Source of the DNA: Pelotomaculum thermopropionicum SI
GTDB taxonomy: Bacteria; Bacillota; Desulfotomaculia; Desulfotomaculales; Pelotomaculaceae
Direction of reading: 5' to 3'
Assembly: GCA_000010565.1 (NCBI GenBank)
Contig: AP009389.1
Location: forward strand, 2,480,001-2,544,000
Length of the DNA: 64,000 nt
Position numbers and translations under genes: made by a program. Of the stretch, positions 6,259-15,225 are shown piece after piece. Every line of letters starts with the position of its first letter. Position 1 is the first letter of the stretch. The notes below the pieces were generated by a model that worked only from the letters and a program-made list of their open reading frames with translations, had not been told where the DNA came from and searched no databases.

Positions 6259-9207
6259 TTATGTTGAGTCAGGCTGTCCATATTCGCCCAGGAAAACTCG
6301 CAACTTTTCCCCGACCAGCCTGTATTCATCCTCCACTTGCGCAAACAGCGCTTCCGCCCCCGCCAGATCACCAGCTCCGGCCAGGTCCTCCACTTCCCGG
6401 CAAAGGGCGGCGAAGCGGGCGGCGCCCACGATGGTGCCGCTGGACTTCATGCCGTGGGCCTGCAGGCGCACACCGGCGGCGTCCGCCCGGGCCAGGGCGT
6501 TGTTCAGCCGGGCCAGTTTGGCCGGCATGTCCTGCAAGAAGGTTTCTATTATCTCAGCCGCCAGGCCGGCGTCACCGCCGGTGACCCGCAGCAGTTCCCC
6601 AAACTCCCCGTAACCCGGAGACGTTTGCGCCGCCACCATGCCCCCGCTCTCACCGGCGGCGGCCGCATCACCCACGCCCGGCGCCGGGGGAACACCCGGC
6701 GCCGGCAGCCAGCGGGCCAGCGTCCGGTGCAGGTCGGCCAGGCGGACAGGTTTACCCAGGTAGTCGTCCATCCCGGCGGCCAGGCATTTCTCCCGCTCCC
6801 CCCGGGTGGCGCCGGCGGTGGTGGCCACAATGGGGGTATGCCGGCCCAGCCGCTCCTCCAGCCGGCGGATGGCCCTGGCGGCATCGTAGCCGTCCATCGA
6901 AGGCATCTGGCAGTCCATCAGGATCAAAGCGTAGGCGGTCCGGGACGCGGCCCTCACCGCCTCCCGGCCGTCCTCCGCCAATTCGGCCTCCAGTCCCAGT
7001 TTCTTCAGCTGGGCGACAATAAGCTTCCGGTTGACCGGAGAGTCCTCAGCCACCAGAATGGGCCCGGGGTTTTGCGCCCACCCAGGCAGGCGCCCAAAGA
7101 CAGCAGCGTCGTTTTTTGCCGGTATTTCAACTGCGTCTCCCACTTTAAAAGGAATGGTGAACCAGAAGGTGGCGCCGCGCCCCTCTTCGCTGGCGAAGCC
7201 GATCTCCCCGTTCATCAGTTCCACCAAACGCCGGCAGATGGAGAGTCCCAGGCCGGTGCCGCCAAACCTGCGGGTGGTGGAGGCGTCGGCCTGGGTAAAG
7301 GGATCGAACAAACTACTTCTCACGCCTTCCGGTATGCCCGGGCCGGTGTCCCGCACTTCAAACCGTATTTTGGCGATGTCCCCCTCCCTTTTTTCCACAA
7401 AGACCCGCAGGGATACTTCCCCCCGCTCGGTGAATTTCACGGCGTTGCCCACCAGGTTCAGCAGCACCTGGCCCAGGCGCAGGGGGTCGCCACGCAGAAC
7501 CCGGGGCACCGCCGCGTCGACGGCAGAGGTGAAAAGCAGGCCCTTTAAACCCGCCTTCGGCGCGAACAGGCCGGCCACCCTTTTTTCCACCTGCCGGGGG
7601 TCGAAGCCGGCTTCTTCCAGCGCCAGCTTGCCCTCCTCGATCCTGGAAAAGTCCAGAATATCGTCGATAATGGCCAGCAGCATCTCCGAGGACTCGTTGA
7701 TCACAGCGGCGTACTCCCGCTGCTCCTCATTGAGGGGAGTCTCCATCAGGAGTTCGGCCGTACCTATGAGCCCGTGCATGGGGGTCCGGATCTCGTGGCT
7801 CATCAACGCCAGGAAATCGCTCTTGGCCCGGTTGGCGGTGTCGGCTTCCCGCTTCGCCCGCTCCAGGTCGCTGGTTCTCTCCCGCACTTTTTGCTCCAGG
7901 GTACGGCTGTACGCCTCCAGTTCCCCGGACAGTTTTTCCACAGTGGCAAAGGCCCTGGAAAAACGCATGGACAGGACCAGGGCCTGAAAGAACAGGAAGA
8001 TGAAGAGGGCGAAGTCAATGACGAACGGACCGTCCAGCACGTCGTTGGCCACCAGGGTGTCGTTGATCGCCGCCAGGGCCAGGAAAACGGCGCCCAGGAT
8101 AAAATACCCCGCGCCCTCCCTTTTTTTCAGGGCTGCCCGGACCAGCGCCACCAGGGCGATGTACAGGAGAAAGAAAATGGTGTAGAGTTCATACCACAGG
8201 ATGAATTTTGAATAAACTTTCACCGGGGCGGCGATTACAGTCAGGCTGAACAGCGCCGCGAGCCCCCAGCAGAACCTGGTTAACTTGCGGGAGGTTTCAC
8301 CGGGGTAGAGCAGGTGGATAAACTGTCCGAAAACGGGCACAGCCAGGTAAAAAGCCAGGTACTGCAGTACATACAACAGGTGCCAGCCGGTGCCGGGGAA
8401 GAGGTCCAGGATGATGATCTCTCCGGTCGTACTGGAACGCACGGCCACCAGGAGGCACAGCAGGGCGCAGAAAAGGGTGGAGCGATCCTTCCGGCGCAGC
8501 ATGAACAGCCCCAGATGATAAACGGCCATTATTACCAGGGCGCCGGCGAGAAACAGCCCGCCGGCAATCCGCCTTTCCCGCAGAGTCTGGATTTGACCGG
8601 CGGTACCCAGGGAAATACCCGTCCAGATCCCGCCTTTACTATGGGTGAAGTTGGCGATCTGCAGAACCAGCTCGATTTCCGGCCGGTCGCTGGTAAAATT
8701 GATCAGCAGGGGAAAGGCCCGGGGAGACGCCTCCGCTTCATTTTTCCCCACCCGGCCGTTGAACGCCAGCAGCTTCCCATTCACCCACAGCCGGTAGGAA
8801 GTGGCGAAGTCCAGGATTTTCAACGCCAGCAGCTCGTTTTGACCGGCCGTTTTAACGAGCAAGCGGTAGGTGGCGTAGCCGTCGCCGGACAGACGCCGGG
8901 CAGCGCCCCCCTCGTTGACGGTGTATCCGTTCCACAGGCCCGGCACTTCGATATATCCGGTTTTTTGCGGTTCATTCGCAAGGTCTCCGGGGGTCAGCAA
9001 TTGCTCCCAGTAGAACTCCCACCAGCCATTGAGCGGCACAACTCCCTGCCGTTGGAAATCCCAGCCGGTCAGGTCCAGGACACCGTCCACAGCCACGGGC
9101 GGCCGCGCCCCTTCCTCCGCGGACCGGTAGTGGAAATACAGGAAGACCAGGAAAAGTCCGGCCGCGCACAGGGCTGCAAGGATGATTTTTTTACCCAATC
9201 CGGTCAC
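6259..9207 (-). CDS. Hybrid sensor histidine kinase (7TMR-DISM, HisKA, HATPase, REC, Hpt)
   Basis: A 982-residue inner-membrane phosphorelay kinase. The order is: N-terminal membrane anchor (about 8-25), extracytoplasmic jelly-roll-like sensor domain (about 40-205, with LNGWWEFYWEQLL and YATYRLLV), seven-helix 7TMR-DISM block (about 215-415), coiled-coil (420-460), HisKA with His471 in MSHEIRTPM, HATPase with N-box NLVGNAVKF (about 584) and DTGPGIP (620), a receiver with Asp765 in LILMDCQMPSMDG, and a C-terminal Hpt with His918 (AHGMKSSG). The fused domain set allows a complete His-Asp-His relay. The divergent regulator gene at 9649 is the obvious output. The signal is unknown. Confidence 0.92.
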   Translation of the reverse strand: MTGLGKKIILAALCAAGLFLVFLYFHYRSAEEGARPPVAVDGVLDLTGWDFQRQGVVPLNGWWEFYWEQLLTPGDLANEPQKTGYIEVPGLWNGYTVNEGGAARRLSGDGYATYRLLVKTAGQNELLALKILDFATSYRLWVNGKLLAFNGRVGKNEAEASPRAFPLLINFTSDRPEIELVLQIANFTHSKGGIWTGISLGTAGQIQTLRERRIAGGLFLAGALVIMAVYHLGLFMLRRKDRSTLFCALLCLLVAVRSSTTGEIIILDLFPGTGWHLLYVLQYLAFYLAVPVFGQFIHLLYPGETSRKLTRFCWGLAALFSLTVIAAPVKVYSKFILWYELYTIFFLLYIALVALVRAALKKREGAGYFILGAVFLALAAINDTLVANDVLDGPFVIDFALFIFLFFQALVLSMRFSRAFATVEKLSGELEAYSRTLEQKVRERTSDLERAKREADTANRAKSDFLALMSHEIRTPMHGLIGTAELLMETPLNEEQREYAAVINESSEMLLAIIDDILDFSRIEEGKLALEEAGFDPRQVEKRVAGLFAPKAGLKGLLFTSAVDAAVPRVLRGDPLRLGQVLLNLVGNAVKFTERGEVSLRVFVEKREGDIAKIRFEVRDTGPGIPEGVRSSLFDPFTQADASTTRRFGGTGLGLSICRRLVELMNGEIGFASEEGRGATFWFTIPFKVGDAVEIPAKNDAAVFGRLPGWAQNPGPILVAEDSPVNRKLIVAQLKKLGLEAELAEDGREAVRAASRTAYALILMDCQMPSMDGYDAARAIRRLEERLGRHTPIVATTAGATRGEREKCLAAGMDDYLGKPVRLADLHRTLARWLPAPGVPPAPGVGDAAAAGESGGMVAAQTSPGYGEFGELLRVTGGDAGLAAEIIETFLQDMPAKLARLNNALARADAAGVRLQAHGMKSSGTIVGAARFAALCREVEDLAGAGDLAGAEALFAQVEDEYRLVGEKLRVFLGEYGQPDST

Positions 9208-9648
9208 AAGAACACCCCGCTTCAGGAAAACAGGCGGTAAAGCCGCCTCCCACGGTTCAGCCCGGCCGCCTTCTTAAAACGCCACCCTGTTCCCTTGGGC
9301 GCTTATTACTCTCGCCGGAAAAGAGATGTCTGTTAACAGGCAGCATTCAACATGATTGGCAATGTTTCCTTCTTTTTCGAGACCTCCCCCTAAAATAAAG
9401 CCATAATTTCCAAGGGTATTTTGTCCTGATCACCTCACTGGAGCGGTGAAGAAAACATTTTTTCATATAAATTAAGAGGTTGATTTAAAAATTTATTTCT
9501 ATTTGGTAAAATATTTGGCAGAAAGGCTGCTTAACGATTGTGCCGGAAGACAAAGCCTGTTAACAATAACTTGTCCGGCCGGCGGCGAGAAAAAAGAACG
9601 GGGAATCGCTCAGCCAATAGAGATATTGGCGGCCGGGCGAAGTTTACA
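9208..9648. other. Divergent intergenic region between kinase and regulator genes
   Basis: About 440 bases separate the minus-strand kinase from the plus-strand regulator. The half near the regulator is AT-rich (9470-9525, with ATTTGGTAAAATATTTGG) and is the likely promoter area. The regulator frame is open back to TTG 9538, but that stretch is Arg/Lys/Asn-rich and not domain-like. No RNA gene was recognised here. Confidence 0.4.
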
Positions 9649-10401
9649 ATGCATCCAGTGAAACGGCAGGTGGAAGATTTGGCAGGAGAAAAAATACTTG
9701 TGGTCGACGATGAAGCTGTTGTTCAGAAACTGCTTACTCATTACCTGACCAGGGAAGGCTTTCAGGTTATTACCGCCGGCACGGGCTATACCGCCCTGGA
9801 GGCGATCCGCCGGGAAAAACCGGACCTGATTCTCCTGGATATCCTGCTGCCGGAACTGGACGGGCTGGAAATATGCCGGGAAATCCGCAGTGAAACAGAC
9901 GTGCCGATCATCTTTATTACGTCCAGGGACAAAACCATGGACGTCGCCATCGGCCTGGGAGTGGGCGGTGATGATTACGTGAAAAAGCCCTTCGACCCTC
10001 TTGAAGTGGTGGCCCGGGCGAAGGCCCACCTGCGCCGGCACCGGCAACTGCGCGCGGCCGGGGGGGGTGGAGAGCAAAAAGAAGTTCTCGATTATCCGGG
10101 CTTAAAGATAGATCTGACGAACCGGACCGTTGAGGTTAACGGGTTACCCGTCACCCTGACTGCCCGGGAGTTTGACATCCTGGCACTCTTGGCGAAAAAC
10201 CCGAACCGTTTCTTCGGCGCTGACCAGTTAATGGAAGTTATCTGGAAAACCAGGGAATCCGTGGACCACCGCTCTTTAATGGTGCACATCAGCAAGCTGC
10301 GTAAAAAAATAGAGGAGGACCCGGCCAACCCTAAATTCATCATCTCCGTGCGGGGCTTCGGCTACAAGTTTTCTTCCCGGAACTCCGCAGGAGTATTCTA
10401 A
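9649..10401 (+). CDS. OmpR/PhoB-family response regulator
   Basis: Residues of about 15-130 form a receiver domain (KILVVDDEAVVQKLL, phospho-acceptor Asp in LILLDILLPELDG, Thr/Ser region IIFITSRDK, Lys in YVKKPFDPLE). Residues of about 150-245 form a winged-helix DNA-binding domain (LTAREFDILALLAKNPNRFF, RSLMVHISKLRKKI, ISVRGFGYKF). The start at ATG 9649 was chosen because the receiver begins shortly after it. The frame extends upstream to TTG 9538, and an alternative TTG at about 9679 sits behind AGGTGGAAG. It is divergent from the hybrid kinase, whose Hpt domain is a plausible phosphodonor. Target genes are unknown; the peptide block nearby is a candidate. Confidence 0.9.
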   Translation: MHPVKRQVEDLAGEKILVVDDEAVVQKLLTHYLTREGFQVITAGTGYTALEAIRREKPDLILLDILLPELDGLEICREIRSETDVPIIFITSRDKTMDVAIGLGVGGDDYVKKPFDPLEVVARAKAHLRRHRQLRAAGGGGEQKEVLDYPGLKIDLTNRTVEVNGLPVTLTAREFDILALLAKNPNRFFGADQLMEVIWKTRESVDHRSLMVHISKLRKKIEEDPANPKFIISVRGFGYKFSSRNSAGVF

Positions 10402-10572
10402 AATCCCCTTTGCAAAGGCGCACCAAGGAAAGGATAAAACCCGTGAATCAGGTTCTTTATACCGGACTGCAGATGCCCCTTTTTGACCTTGACAGGCCGC
10501 CTTCATTCCGAGGTTGTCTTATACCGCCGGTTAAAATGTCAAAAATCTTCGTCAATTTTGGTTAGTAAATGT

Positions 10573-10578
10573 TATAAT
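10573..10578 (+). promoter_or_regulatory. Possible -10 box ahead of the acetyltransferase gene
   Basis: A perfect TATAAT sits in an AT-rich stretch about 65 bases upstream of the GNAT start codon. The matching -35 region (around 10550) is poor, so this is only a candidate promoter. Confidence 0.35.
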
Positions 10579-10643
10579 GATTAAAAGACCTGTCCGGCGG
10601 GCGGGAGCCCGCAGTCCGGGATCTTGCCAGACGGAGGCCGGCC

Positions 10644-11033
10644 ATGCCCGCTGATGGAAAATACAGCGTTTGGAAGCGTATTTTTTCCGTTGAACCCCAC
10701 AACGCCATTTGGCACGAATTTATCCTGGCCAACGAGGAAGATGAAATTATCGGGAAAATCCGGACTCTCGAGTCGCCGCCCGGGTCGGGGATATGCTGGA
10801 TTGAAAGCTTGTCGGTCAACCCCGGTTTCAAGCGGCGGGGCTGGGGCTCCAAGCTCCTGGACGTCGCCCTGGAAAACGCGCGGAACATGGGCTACCGCTG
10901 TATTCTCGGCGAACTGGTCCCCGATGAATGCACAACCGTGGACCAACTCATTGCATTCTACCGGAAAAACGGCTTTAAAATAACCAGAAAAGAGGATGTT
11001 TTTCATCCGGTGATCGAAAAGATACTGTTATGA
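10644..11033 (+). CDS. GNAT-family N-acetyltransferase
   Basis: A 129-residue single-domain protein starting at ATG 10644, behind GGAGG with about 7-nt spacing. The acetyl-CoA-binding motif A is clear: WIESLSVNPGFKRRGWGSKLL, with the R-x-x-G-x-G-type loop, followed by LDVALENARNMGY and the motif B end FYRKNGFKITRK. It should transfer an acetyl group from acetyl-CoA to an amine or protein N-terminus. The substrate cannot be predicted. It appears monocistronic or may share a transcript with the downstream glutaredoxin gene; a possible TATAAT lies between them at 11094. Confidence 0.85.
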   Translation: MPADGKYSVWKRIFSVEPHNAIWHEFILANEEDEIIGKIRTLESPPGSGICWIESLSVNPGFKRRGWGSKLLDVALENARNMGYRCILGELVPDECTTVDQLIAFYRKNGFKITRKEDVFHPVIEKILL

Positions 11034-11170
11034 TAAAAACCCCCACTCGATAGATTCAGCAATGACGGCGGCTTCCGGGTTTTTGGCGAACTGGTATAAT
11101 ACTTCGTCTTTTCCGGGTATAAGGAGTCGCAAATAGTCAAAAACTAAGCGTAAAACGCGGGGGGTTTGAC

Positions 11171-11404
11171 ATGCACGATAATGTTACCGTTTACACCACA
11201 CTTACGTGACCCCATTGCAGTCATGTGAAGGAGTTTCTTTCACAAAAGGGCATCCATTATAAGGAGTTCAATGTGGCCGACGACGAGCGGGCCAGGGATG
11301 AAATGGTGCGCAAAACGGGACGCCTGGCGGTCCCAACCATCACGGTGGGGAACCAGGTGGTTGTCGGCTTCAACCGGAACGAACTGGAAAAGCTGCTTTC
11401 ATAA
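11171..11404 (+). CDS. Selenocysteine-containing glutaredoxin (in-frame TGA), putative
   Basis: The reading frame from ATG 11171 gives MHDNVTVYTTLT, then TGA at 11207-11209, then PHCSHVKEFLSQKGI and a normal glutaredoxin body. That body has NVADDERARDEMV, the cis-proline loop LAVPTITVGNQVVVGF and the ending NRNELEKLLS. The TGA falls exactly on the first Cys of the CxxC redox motif, so the site would be U-P-H-C. The product would be 77 residues with Sec13, full length for a minimal glutaredoxin. A hairpin with the properties of a bacterial SECIS begins right after the TGA. Glutaredoxins with UxxC sites are known from anaerobic bacteria. The alternative is a simple Cys-to-stop nonsense mutation (TGC to TGA). 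The rest of the frame is undamaged, which favours Sec. Confidence 0.72.
11210..11250 (+). promoter_or_regulatory. SECIS-like element
   Basis: Directly after the in-frame TGA, a lower CCC/GGG helix (11210-11212 with 11248-11250) and an upper six-base-pair helix TGTGAA/TTCACA (11224-11229 with 11239-11244) enclose the 9-nt loop GGAGTTTCT. The loop starts 20 nt after the TGA and has G at its first two positions. This matches the usual bacterial SECIS rule of a loop about 16-37 nt downstream with an early G. The folding was done by eye. Confidence 0.6.
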
Positions 11405-11567
11405 AGACCAACCCGGCGGGCCGCGGCATTTACCGTTACCCGCCGGTATGTACTTCCATGGAGAGCTGCCCGGCGCCATATAAGGCATTACATTGCCCTT
11501 ATGCTCCAACCCACGTTGTTAAACAGTTTCCCGCGTGCTTGATCCTGGTGCGCGAATTATGATATTT

Positions 11568-11879
11568 TTATTTGATCGATTTTGTCAAATCCATCTTTGC
11601 ATAGATTATGCGGTGGATCTCAACTATTTTCTCCTCTTCCCGAACAACGTAAAAAACAGCATAATTTTTCACAGGCAGCATTCGATAATCTTCTCCCAAT
11701 GGCTTAATAGGGCGGTATATCTTGTGTGCATAAGGAAAATCCTTTAACAGGGAGATAGAATGCTCTAATGCATCCAGCAGATCCATTGCCGCCTTTGGCG
11801 CATTTAACTGGTCGGATATATAAAGGATAATGTCCGTTATATCCTGTCTAGCTATCGGAAGGTAAATGATTTTATACAT
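11568..11879 (-). CDS. RelE/ParE-family toxin
   Basis: A 103-residue basic protein with the ParE/RelE fold pattern: YLPIARQDITDIILYISDQL at the start, a central LLKDFPYAHKIYRPI helix-loop, and the strand series YRMLPVKNYAVFYVVREEEKIVEIHRIIYA. Such toxins act on ribosome-bound mRNA (RelE) or gyrase (ParE). The sequence does not settle which; the YRML...Y-V-FYVV pattern fits either. Its ATG overlaps the last codons of the antitoxin gene by 8 bases, the standard layout of a coupled toxin-antitoxin operon. Confidence 0.88.
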   Translation of the reverse strand: MYKIIYLPIARQDITDIILYISDQLNAPKAAMDLLDALEHSISLLKDFPYAHKIYRPIKPLGEDYRMLPVKNYAVFYVVREEEKIVEIHRIIYAKMDLTKSIK

Positions 11880-12159
11880 TCCCGCCGTCTGCCTTTTCCT
11901 GCAAAGTTTGCCTCAAACTGTCGAAAACCTCTTTATGGGAAAAACGCTGATTGGTTTGTTTTGCTTGCAATTCCGCTTCCTTCAATTTGAAATACACTTC
12001 ACTTTCAAATTGTAGCTTTTCATATGCTTCAAAACTCATAACAACCATATCTCCATACCCATTTTTTGTAAGGAAAACAGGTTCGGAAGTTTCGTGGACA
12101 ACCCTTGAAATCTCTGCAAAATTATTTCGCAAATCCGATACCGGCCTAATCTGTGGCAT
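11872..12159 (-). CDS. Phd/YefM-family antitoxin
   Basis: Ninety-five residues from ATG 12159, chosen because GGGGAGGGG stands just upstream; an ATG ten codons earlier has no site. The N-terminal half is the Phd/YefM DNA-binding domain (IRPVSDLRNNFAEISRVVHE, then EPVFLTKNGYGDMVVMSFEAYEKL). The C-terminal half is a polar, probably disordered toxin-binding tail. It neutralises the toxin and represses the operon. A perfect 20-bp palindrome lies 33 bases upstream of its start. Confidence 0.88.
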   Translation of the reverse strand: MPQIRPVSDLRNNFAEISRVVHETSEPVFLTKNGYGDMVVMSFEAYEKLQFESEVYFKLKEAELQAKQTNQRFSHKEVFDSLRQTLQEKADGGNV

Positions 12160-12192
12160 AGAATAGCCCCTCCCCATTTTATTTAGCATAAT

Positions 12193-12212
12193 TTTAGCAT
12201 AATTATGCTAAA
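12193..12212. promoter_or_regulatory. Toxin-antitoxin operator palindrome
   Basis: TTTAGCATAATTATGCTAAA is a perfect 20-bp palindrome. A further direct half-site (TTTAGCATAAT) lies immediately before it at about 12182. Its place, just upstream of the antitoxin gene and over the probable promoter, fits autorepression by the toxin-antitoxin complex. Confidence 0.6.
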
Positions 12213-12900
12213 TAATCAAGGCGCGCGTCTGAATTTTGATAATAATATTTCCAGCATATCCTTTTGTGATCTGGGGCACCAGTGTTGCATAAAAATAACT
12301 GCCTATTATAAAAATGGAAAATTGCTGGAAAAATGTCATACTATTATAAATTTTCAGATATATTTTCAAGGCTAATATTTTAAATGGACAATGACGCCAT
12401 AAAGGTAATCCTGGTCCACATTAGTAACAATAATTAACTTTTAAACAATATTCTACAAGTAGTTCAACTCTACATCAGTGGCGTTTAAAAAGCTGGAACC
12501 AAAGGATTCAATCTGCCTCATCAACAGGTCAAAATCGCTGTTATGGTCTACTTTTCGTCTGCCGCGGGAAGCTCTGGCCGGCGGCTTTTTTAAAACCTCA
12601 ATCAATAACGGTGAAAGCTATCGCTTTCGTCAGAGCATAAAGCGGCAGGGAAAAGAGGGGGTGAGCGACAGCTAGCAACTAGAGGTTGTGGATATGACGC
12701 TCATATGGATTTGTTAACAGGCTATCTTAATTTGTAATCATGAAAGCTGCAGCCGTCCCTTGGCCGCGCCGCCCGTTTTTGGCGGGATTCCAGTCGCCCT
12801 ACGGGCTCCTTCCATCCCGCCAAAAACGATATAACTTTAACCTTCACATGGAGGGGGTATCTAAAAAACGGGAATTACCGCAATTGTAGAACGTAAAATA
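12213..12900. other. Gene-free stretch with one long inverted repeat
   Basis: No credible gene is visible between the toxin-antitoxin promoter and the IS21 element. The only structure is a 15-bp perfect inverted repeat (12774-12788 with 12814-12828, GTTTTTGGCGGGAT and its complement) around a 25-nt loop. This could be a terminator or a mobile-element relic. The AT-rich part (12230-12480) shows nothing recognisable. Confidence 0.4.
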
Positions 12901-12985
12901 GAATTGACCCCCGATCGTCAAATAAAACTGACCCACCCCATGATAAAATCTCCCTCGAAAGGGGGAGGCAAAAGAGGTGGTAAGC

Positions 12986-14470
12986 ATGTACAAATGGCAA
13001 CGCATTAAAGCGCTGCACACCCAGGGGGTCAGCATCAGGAAGATAGCACAGACGCTGGGTGTATCAAGAAATACCATCAGGAAGTACCTTAAAGGAGATA
13101 GTCCGCCACAGTTTAAAGCCCGAGAATACGAAAAACAACTAGATCAGTATCGGGAAGAGATCCAGCCCATGCTCGCCAAGGGTTACATTGGCACGAGAAT
13201 CCACAAAGAACTGGTTCAAAAAGGCTATCAAGGATCACTGTCCAGCGTCCACCGTTTTCTGCGAGCCCTTAAAGAAGACGATAAAGCCGTTAAATCAGCC
13301 ACCACCCGGGTGGAAACCGGTCCGGGCCGGCAGATGCAGTACGATTGGAAAGAGTGGCTGCTGCCTGTTGGCGGAAAACCGGTAAGCATATATATCCACG
13401 AAGTAGTCTTATCCTGCAGCCGGATGAAATTTTACACCTTCTCTTTAAGCATAACCACTGCCGATGTAATCCGGGCCCTGGTTGAAGCGATTGACTGCTT
13501 TGGCGGCTATGCCCATGAGTTGGTAATAGACAATAGCAAGCAAATGGTTATTCTCCACAAGAGGGACGGTATCGTTCATTACAACGACGAATTCCTGAAA
13601 TTCTGCGGGCTGTACGGCATTCAGCCGTTAGCTTGCGAAAGCTACCGTCCCAGGACCAAAGGAAAGGTGGAACGCCCCTTTTACTACGTCCAGGAACAGC
13701 TGCTGCGCGGCCTGGAGGTGGCCAGTTTAAACGAATTTGCCGCCAGACTCAGAGAATTCCAGGATGAATACAACAGGAGGCCGCACAGTAAGCTGGGCCG
13801 CCCACCAGAGCATATGTTTGCAGAAGAGAAAGCGCACCTTTTAAAGATATCCTCTGTCGAACCGGCTTTATTACAACGTAAAAAACCCCGGAGGGTAAGC
13901 AATGACGGCTATATTTCCCATGACGGCAATCTCTACCCCGTACCCATGCGCTACTGCACAAAGAGAGTATGGATAGAAATCATCTATGGCCGGAGCTTGA
14001 AAGTATATGACGAGGCAGGAACGCTGGTGGACGAGTTCGAGCTTCACCTGGAAAAACAGGCCGGCCGCCCGGTTCATCCAGAACACGAAGCCATTAACCG
14101 CCAATACCGGGAAAAGAAAACAAGGGTTCGTTCCGCCCTGGCCGGGAAGTTCATCAGCACTTTCGGCGAACCTGGCCGGAGGTATCTGAAAGGACTGCGT
14201 AACCAGGCAGGCGCCAACCTGTACTGGCATTTATCAGAAATCCTAGGCTACCAAAACATATATCCCGATCAAGATATTATGACAGCCATTGAGGAATGCT
14301 TAAAAATCGGCTCTTACCACAAAAACAGTATTAAAAGGCTCCTGGAAAGGAATGAAATTAGCCCGCTTTCCTTGGATTGTGACCCGGCAATGATTGATCT
14401 GCCGCCGGTGAAAATCAAACGTGACCTTTCCTGTTATACCCTGAACGAAAGCGAGGCGGCAATTTCATGA
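12986..14470 (+). CDS. istA: IS21-family transposase IstA
   Basis: A 494-residue DDE recombinase. ATG 12986 follows GAGGTGG with ideal spacing, and an in-frame GTG lies three codons earlier. The N-terminal helix-turn-helix is IKALHTQGVSIRKIAQTLGV. The catalytic core has Asp in QMQYDWKEW, Asp in LVIDNSKQ and Glu in KGKVERPF, then the IstA-type C-terminal beta domain (HDGNLYPVPMRY). It overlaps istB by 4 bases (ATGA), as in intact IS21 elements. Subterminal repeats with TTGACCC/CTGACCC occur at 12905-12935 upstream. The element appears functional. A decayed relative lies at about 41106-41800. Confidence 0.95.
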   Translation: MYKWQRIKALHTQGVSIRKIAQTLGVSRNTIRKYLKGDSPPQFKAREYEKQLDQYREEIQPMLAKGYIGTRIHKELVQKGYQGSLSSVHRFLRALKEDDKAVKSATTRVETGPGRQMQYDWKEWLLPVGGKPVSIYIHEVVLSCSRMKFYTFSLSITTADVIRALVEAIDCFGGYAHELVIDNSKQMVILHKRDGIVHYNDEFLKFCGLYGIQPLACESYRPRTKGKVERPFYYVQEQLLRGLEVASLNEFAARLREFQDEYNRRPHSKLGRPPEHMFAEEKAHLLKISSVEPALLQRKKPRRVSNDGYISHDGNLYPVPMRYCTKRVWIEIIYGRSLKVYDEAGTLVDEFELHLEKQAGRPVHPEHEAINRQYREKKTRVRSALAGKFISTFGEPGRRYLKGLRNQAGANLYWHLSEILGYQNIYPDQDIMTAIEECLKIGSYHKNSIKRLLERNEISPLSLDCDPAMIDLPPVKIKRDLSCYTLNESEAAIS

Positions 14471-15225
14471 GCAATAAGTTGACCAGTTACCTGGAAAGCC
14501 AAATGCAGTCGTTAAAGCTGAAAGGGATGCTCGGTTGCTACCAGGAGTTAACAGAAAAGGCGTCTCTAAATAACCTGTCTTATACAGAATACCTTTCCCT
14601 GCTTTTCGAAGAGGAATTGAAAAGGAAAAACGATAGCACGGTCAAGACCAAAATTAATAAAGCCCGCTTCCCCTTCATCAAAACCCTGGAGGAGTTTGAC
14701 TTTGGTTTTCAACCGTCATTAAAGGAAAAAGAAATTATTGCTTTAAGCTCCTTAGATTTCATTGAGAAAAAAGAAAATGTTGTTTTCTTAGGCCCGCCAG
14801 GGGTCGGCAAAACCCACCTGTCGGTAGCCCTGGGCATTAAGGCCTGCATGGCCAAGTACCGGGTGGTGTTTATTACCGCCCAGAAACTGCTGGAAGAATT
14901 GAGCTTAAGTTTAAGGGACGGAAGTCTTTTAGACAAACTGTTGGGTTATTCCCGGCTTAACCTGCTGATTATAGATGAACTTGGTTATATGCCCGTGAGC
15001 AAAGAAGAGGCCGACCTCCTCTTCCGCCTGGTCTCCATGCGCTATGAGAAGGGAAGCATTATCCTGACCAGCAACTATAACTTTAACGAATGGGGTGAGA
15101 TATTTTCAGACCAGGTGGTGGCGGCGGCCATAATTGACCGACTGGTTCACCACGCCCGGATATTTTATGTCAACGGAACAAGCTACAGGCTCAAAGGTAA
15201 ACTAAAAGCTGCCAACGACCGCTAG
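14467..15225 (+). CDS. istB: IS21-family helper ATPase IstB
   Basis: A 252-residue AAA+ protein of the IstB/DnaC type: Walker A GPPGVGKTHLSVALG, Walker B LLIIDELGYMP, sensor region SIILTSNYNFNEW and the C-terminal IIDRLVHHARIFYVNG. IstB binds IstA and target DNA and licenses transposition. Its start codon overlaps the istA stop. The gene is full length and undamaged. Confidence 0.95.
   Translation: MSNKLTSYLESQMQSLKLKGMLGCYQELTEKASLNNLSYTEYLSLLFEEELKRKNDSTVKTKINKARFPFIKTLEEFDFGFQPSLKEKEIIALSSLDFIEKKENVVFLGPPGVGKTHLSVALGIKACMAKYRVVFITAQKLLEELSLSLRDGSLLDKLLGYSRLNLLIIDELGYMPVSKEEADLLFRLVSMRYEKGSIILTSNYNFNEWGEIFSDQVVAAAIIDRLVHHARIFYVNGTSYRLKGKLKAANDR

Noticed and set aside
6087-6371. Minus-strand 94-codon frame overlapping the kinase end
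   Set aside because: It overlaps the kinase Hpt domain in another frame and has no domain features.
11271-11483. Plus-strand frame overlapping the glutaredoxin
   Set aside because: A shadow frame created because the TGA hides the glutaredoxin start; its translation is not conserved-looking.
12478-12675. 65-codon plus-strand frame upstream of IS21
   Set aside because: No ribosome site, no recognisable domain and biased composition; not supported as a gene.
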